NCBI GenBank assembly: GCA_016758965.1
Contig: JAEPRB010000058.1
Coordinates: forward strand, 62,001-126,000
Reading direction: 5' to 3'
Length of the DNA stretch: 64,000 nt
DNA from: Circinella minor
Taxonomy: Eukaryota > Mucoromycota > Mucoromycetes > Mucorales > Lichtheimiaceae
The notes beneath the pieces were generated by a model. The model was not told the origin of the DNA. It made no database searches and was given only the letters and a program-made list of their open reading frames with translations. A program made the position numbers and the translations under genes. Shown one piece after another: positions 61,248 through 64,000 of this stretch. The first letter of the stretch is position 1. Each line of letters begins with the position of its first letter.

Positions 61248-61670
61248 TCTTATCCAACAATAACAATAAACAATCATTTTTCATTCTTTTTTACGCCCAA
61301 ACTCCAAATTCAAACGCCTAAAGAAATATATATAAAGTATGAAACTTTTCCCTTTCTCCCTCTCCTGTATGTTACCATGATATGTATATTTTTTTTTGTT
61401 TATCAACTCCAAAAAAAAAGTAGTGTGTTACTAGGCAACAATGAAAAATGATTCCCATGTTATCTAAAATAGGGATCCAATGTAACAGCTGTGCATTATA
61501 ACGCACAGCACATGAGAAAACTGATGTTACTAATATTATTACAGGTTTATGTGTATATGAGGGTAATGGGTGGGGTATCTTTTGGGTTATGAGCTCCAAG
61601 TTCAGCCTCCATATATATATATATATATGTAACAACCCTTTTTTTCTATAACACCCTACTACTAATTCAT
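61029..61670. other. Intergenic
   Basis: Between two minus-strand genes, with pyrimidine-rich tandem CACTCACT at about 61118-61152 and a poly-T run at 61217-61239. No gene was seen. A 104-aa ORF on the minus strand is unsupported. Confidence 0.45.
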
Positions 61671-62162
61671 TTAAGCTTTTCGCCATTGACGATAACTTGT
61701 ACCATTAGCTTGTTGTTGTTGTTGCTGCTGTAGTTCTTCTTGTAACTTTTGTTGTTGCTGCCATGTAGATTGATATTTTGTTGAATCTAACTTCACAATG
61801 TCATTCTTTTCCGGCTCGAAACGTGAATAGGCAATGATTGTCGTTACCATTGCAATACCCGTAAACAGTGACCACTTTGACCATTGTTGTTGCTCTTCCG
61901 GTGACGCTCCTCGTTGTGCTTCTGGTGGTCTGTCTTCCCATGATCCTCCTGGTCTGTTTGATGCAAAATACGATTCTTTTCCAGTCAAACGTCGATACGC
62001 TGCTGTGATATCTCGAATGTCTATTGTGCCATCATTATTACTGGCTACGTCTGGATGATATTTTTTACAAAGTTCTATATATCGTTTCTTAATTTCTTTT
62101 TTTGATGCGGTTCGAGCTACTCCTAATAATTGACGATCTTTTAAACGAGATATTGTTGACAT
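61671..62162 (-). CDS. J-domain protein with one TM helix
   Basis: Single exon, 163 aa. The J-domain spans residues about 8-65: RQLLGVARTASKKEIKKRYI, then KKYHPDVASNND with the Hsp70-stimulating HPD, and IRDITAAYRRLTGKESYFAS, like DnaJ helices II-IV. A Pro/Gly-rich bridge leads to a TM helix at about 95-112 (WSLFTGIAMVTTIIAYSRF). The C-terminus is Gln-rich (LQEELQQQQQQQ). No zinc finger or client-binding domain is present, so it is a class C J-protein. The short N-terminus and TM suggest a mitochondrial or ER membrane J-protein recruiting Hsp70. The specific family is unassigned. Start MSTISRLKDR follows a pyrimidine-free leader. Confidence 0.85.
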   Translation of the reverse strand: MSTISRLKDRQLLGVARTASKKEIKKRYIELCKKYHPDVASNNDGTIDIRDITAAYRRLTGKESYFASNRPGGSWEDRPPEAQRGASPEEQQQWSKWSLFTGIAMVTTIIAYSRFEPEKNDIVKLDSTKYQSTWQQQQKLQEELQQQQQQQANGTSYRQWRKA

Positions 62163-63929
62163 GATAATGTGGTTCTTTTAAAAAAAAGGAGAAAAAGTCC
62201 ATATATATTATGTGGCCCCACTTTCTTTTTTTTTTTTTGAAATTCAGCAAAAACTTTTGAAATGAATCACTTTTGGGTTCGACAGGTTTTATTTCTCTTG
62301 TTCTACATTGCACTGTATTGTTTTCTTTCCCACAGAATTCATACATGGTTGATAAGCGGTATACATAAGTTCAACAGTCATTGAGTAATAAAAACACATA
62401 CAGAATACAAAATATGGTGGATCTAAATCGTATATTTTATTACTCTTTCTTGGAACCTTCAAGGCTTTTTTTTTGTTTCATTTTACAATGATATGAGTAG
62501 CACCACTTCACATTACTTTTACGAATTATTAAAGGTATGAAATTAAACAATAAACTTCAAACTCCCAGGGTACGAATAATAAGAAAAAGTAATGACTCGT
62601 TTCATATAGTGTTTGTAAACGAAAGAACCTGGTTTTCGGAAACAATCCAGTGCAGGAAGTTTATACGCATAACAAATATAAGAAATAAAACTCGACGTTA
62701 CATGTGGTTGAAAAAAAAAACCAAAACATTTCAGTTCTCCATTTTTCATTGTAACTAAAGTAATAATATTTATAGAAACCTACATAAAAGATATCATAAG
62801 CAGTTCCTCCAAAGTGCCCACGATTCATGAACACAAGATCCACACGATTCATTTACTTGTGTAACTTTCCTCCTATTTTCCTCATGCATTATTTTGTTAC
62901 TGTGTGAAAGGTGAGGTTGAATATGCTTCGCATAAAAATTCTTCGAGCTATATAAATAACTATGCGTTAACATTAGTTTCATTATGATCATATATATATA
63001 TATATGCAGATCTGAATATCTCTATGAAAAAATATACTGCTATAATAATATGTCATTTTTTATACTGATTATTATTATTTTGAAAAAAAAATTCATTTAT
63101 ATACATGTTAACATGAAATATAATTCGAAAACTTAGAATTCGGACCCTTCCGGTTTAATGCTCATGCTTATTGCTCGCGTACCCTCATCCTATGCTCTCA
63201 GATACTTGTTTTTTGTTTACATATTGTGCATATCGAGGATGGAATTTATTGTGTATTGACACCATATTTATTTATATATTCTATCCACAAGTTGTTCTTA
63301 CATAATGGGTAACAAGATCAAAATGATATCTTGAAAAAGCTGTCAGTATATAAATTAGCTTATATGGTTTTTTACAAATTGCATATGAAAAGCAGGTGCG
63401 TCACTGATTCTATGCCTGAAAAAAACGTCATGAGTAACTAGTACAAAATAACCTGCTAAAAAAAATGGGTGAGGTAACGGATTCGTTTCAATAGGTATTA
63501 TGTTGGTTTAAACTGCTATATAGTTTCTGATGAGTAAATATGAATTACCAATCTGTACTTTTATTTTTATCGAATGACTTTTTTTCTTTTTTTATATTAA
63601 CGAAAAAAAGAAAGAAGAAAGAAGGGCGTTAATATATAGTTTATCGGAGACCTATAAGAGTTGATAATATTTCATTATAATAAATTTGTTTACATTCAAA
63701 ATTTGTGGATGGTGCATGTTGATAATAAAAATAACTGAAAATAATCTTATTAGCGAAGGCCATGGGAACAAAGCATGAGTGCTTACTTTTTTTTCTTTCC
63801 TCTTTGGTTTGATTTCCGTGTGAAATCCCCGCAATGCATAATTAAACAAAATTCAGATAAATCCACCGCTTTTTTTTTTATTTACCCTCTTTTTCCCGTT
63901 CTTTCACTTCCTTAATAAAAATAAAAATC
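62163..63929. other. Divergent intergenic region
   Basis: Separates the J-domain gene from the fumarase gene. AT-rich throughout with no supportable exon. Short ORFs of 60-85 aa overlap on both strands, as expected by chance. Confidence 0.45.
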
Positions 63930-64000
63930 ATGATGACCTCTTCTGAATATCGAGTAGAACGTGATACTTTTGGCGAATTACAAGTACCTTCAAATGTTTA
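63930..64000 (+). CDS. FUM1: Fumarate hydratase (class II), 5' part only
   Basis: The window ends 71 nt into the gene. The reading MMTSSEYRVERDTFGELQVP continues to SNV and matches the N-terminus of mature class II fumarases (family pattern: YR-E-DTFGE-VP, then the YYGAQT motif beyond the edge). Fumarase interconverts fumarate and malate in the TCA cycle and in the cytosol. The start has two adjacent Met codons and no mitochondrial presequence precedes the conserved block. This either encodes a cytosolic isoform or an upstream leader exon exists that I could not see. The related aspartase family is a less likely alternative. Confidence 0.8.
   Translation, partial: MMTSSEYRVERDTFGELQVPSNV

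Noticed and set aside
62537..62758. 73-aa ORF upstream of fumarase
   Set aside because: Overlaps similar ORFs on the other strand and has no family content.
1..64000. CRISPR arrays, bacterial operons, prophage
   Set aside because: Spliceosomal introns in most genes and fungal gene content show this is eukaryotic nuclear DNA. Short tandem repeats are simple microsatellites.
1..64000. tRNA and rRNA genes
   Set aside because: I looked for B-box like GGTTCGANTCC and paired acceptor stems and found none convincing. A tRNAscan run would settle it.

Overview
The window looks like nuclear DNA of a filamentous early-diverging fungus, most likely Mucoromycota and probably Mucorales. The basis is very AT-rich intergenic DNA with long A/T runs, genes split by many short GT..AG introns (about 50-200 nt), and fungal genes such as TUP1, a WC-2-type light regulator, TIM54, CBP3, COX13 and CWC27. 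The species assignment is inference. I saw no tRNA, rRNA, CRISPR array or prokaryotic operon.

Layout, left to right. 0-6.3 kb: a two-TM membrane protein of unknown function and a single-pass Kelch protein (both minus strand), then CBP3, a cytochrome bc1 assembly chaperone. 6.3-11.1 kb is a gene-poor transposon graveyard: a dead Tc1/mariner (DD34E) transposase, a second copy of its 3' end, a TIR-like scrap and another relic. 11.2-16.0 kb: ribosomal protein uL3 (minus), TIM54 and a ZNF706/SERF-like mini zinc finger. 16-18.4 kb is empty. 18.5-25.3 kb: a claudin-like four-TM protein, an ACMSD-type amidohydrolase (minus), COX13 and a tetraspanin-like protein. 26-28.8 kb: TUP1 (minus). 29.3-30.6 kb: a foldback element with long inverted arms.

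31.9-43.3 kb: SEC24, 5-formyltetrahydrofolate cyclo-ligase (minus), a BAG6-like ubiquitin-domain protein and the spliceosomal cyclophilin CWC27 (minus, convergent with it). 43.6-53.2 kb: a MATE transporter (minus), an APC amino-acid permease, a WC-2/MadB-like PAS-GATA protein and a NIPA-type Mg2+ transporter. 54.8-62.2 kb: two proteins of unknown function, mitochondrial ribosomal protein uL2m, a doubtful small TM protein and a J-domain protein. The window ends inside the first exon of a fumarase gene.

Most genes are unlinked housekeeping functions. Mitochondrial roles recur (CBP3, TIM54, COX13, uL2m), but I see no gene cluster. Exon coordinates were read by hand from splice signals, and reading frame was checked across every junction. 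I found no convincing new multi-gene system. The more unusual items are the foldback element, the transposon graveyard, a start codon split off by an intron in the uL3 gene, a claudin-like fungal protein and a BAG6-like fungal protein.
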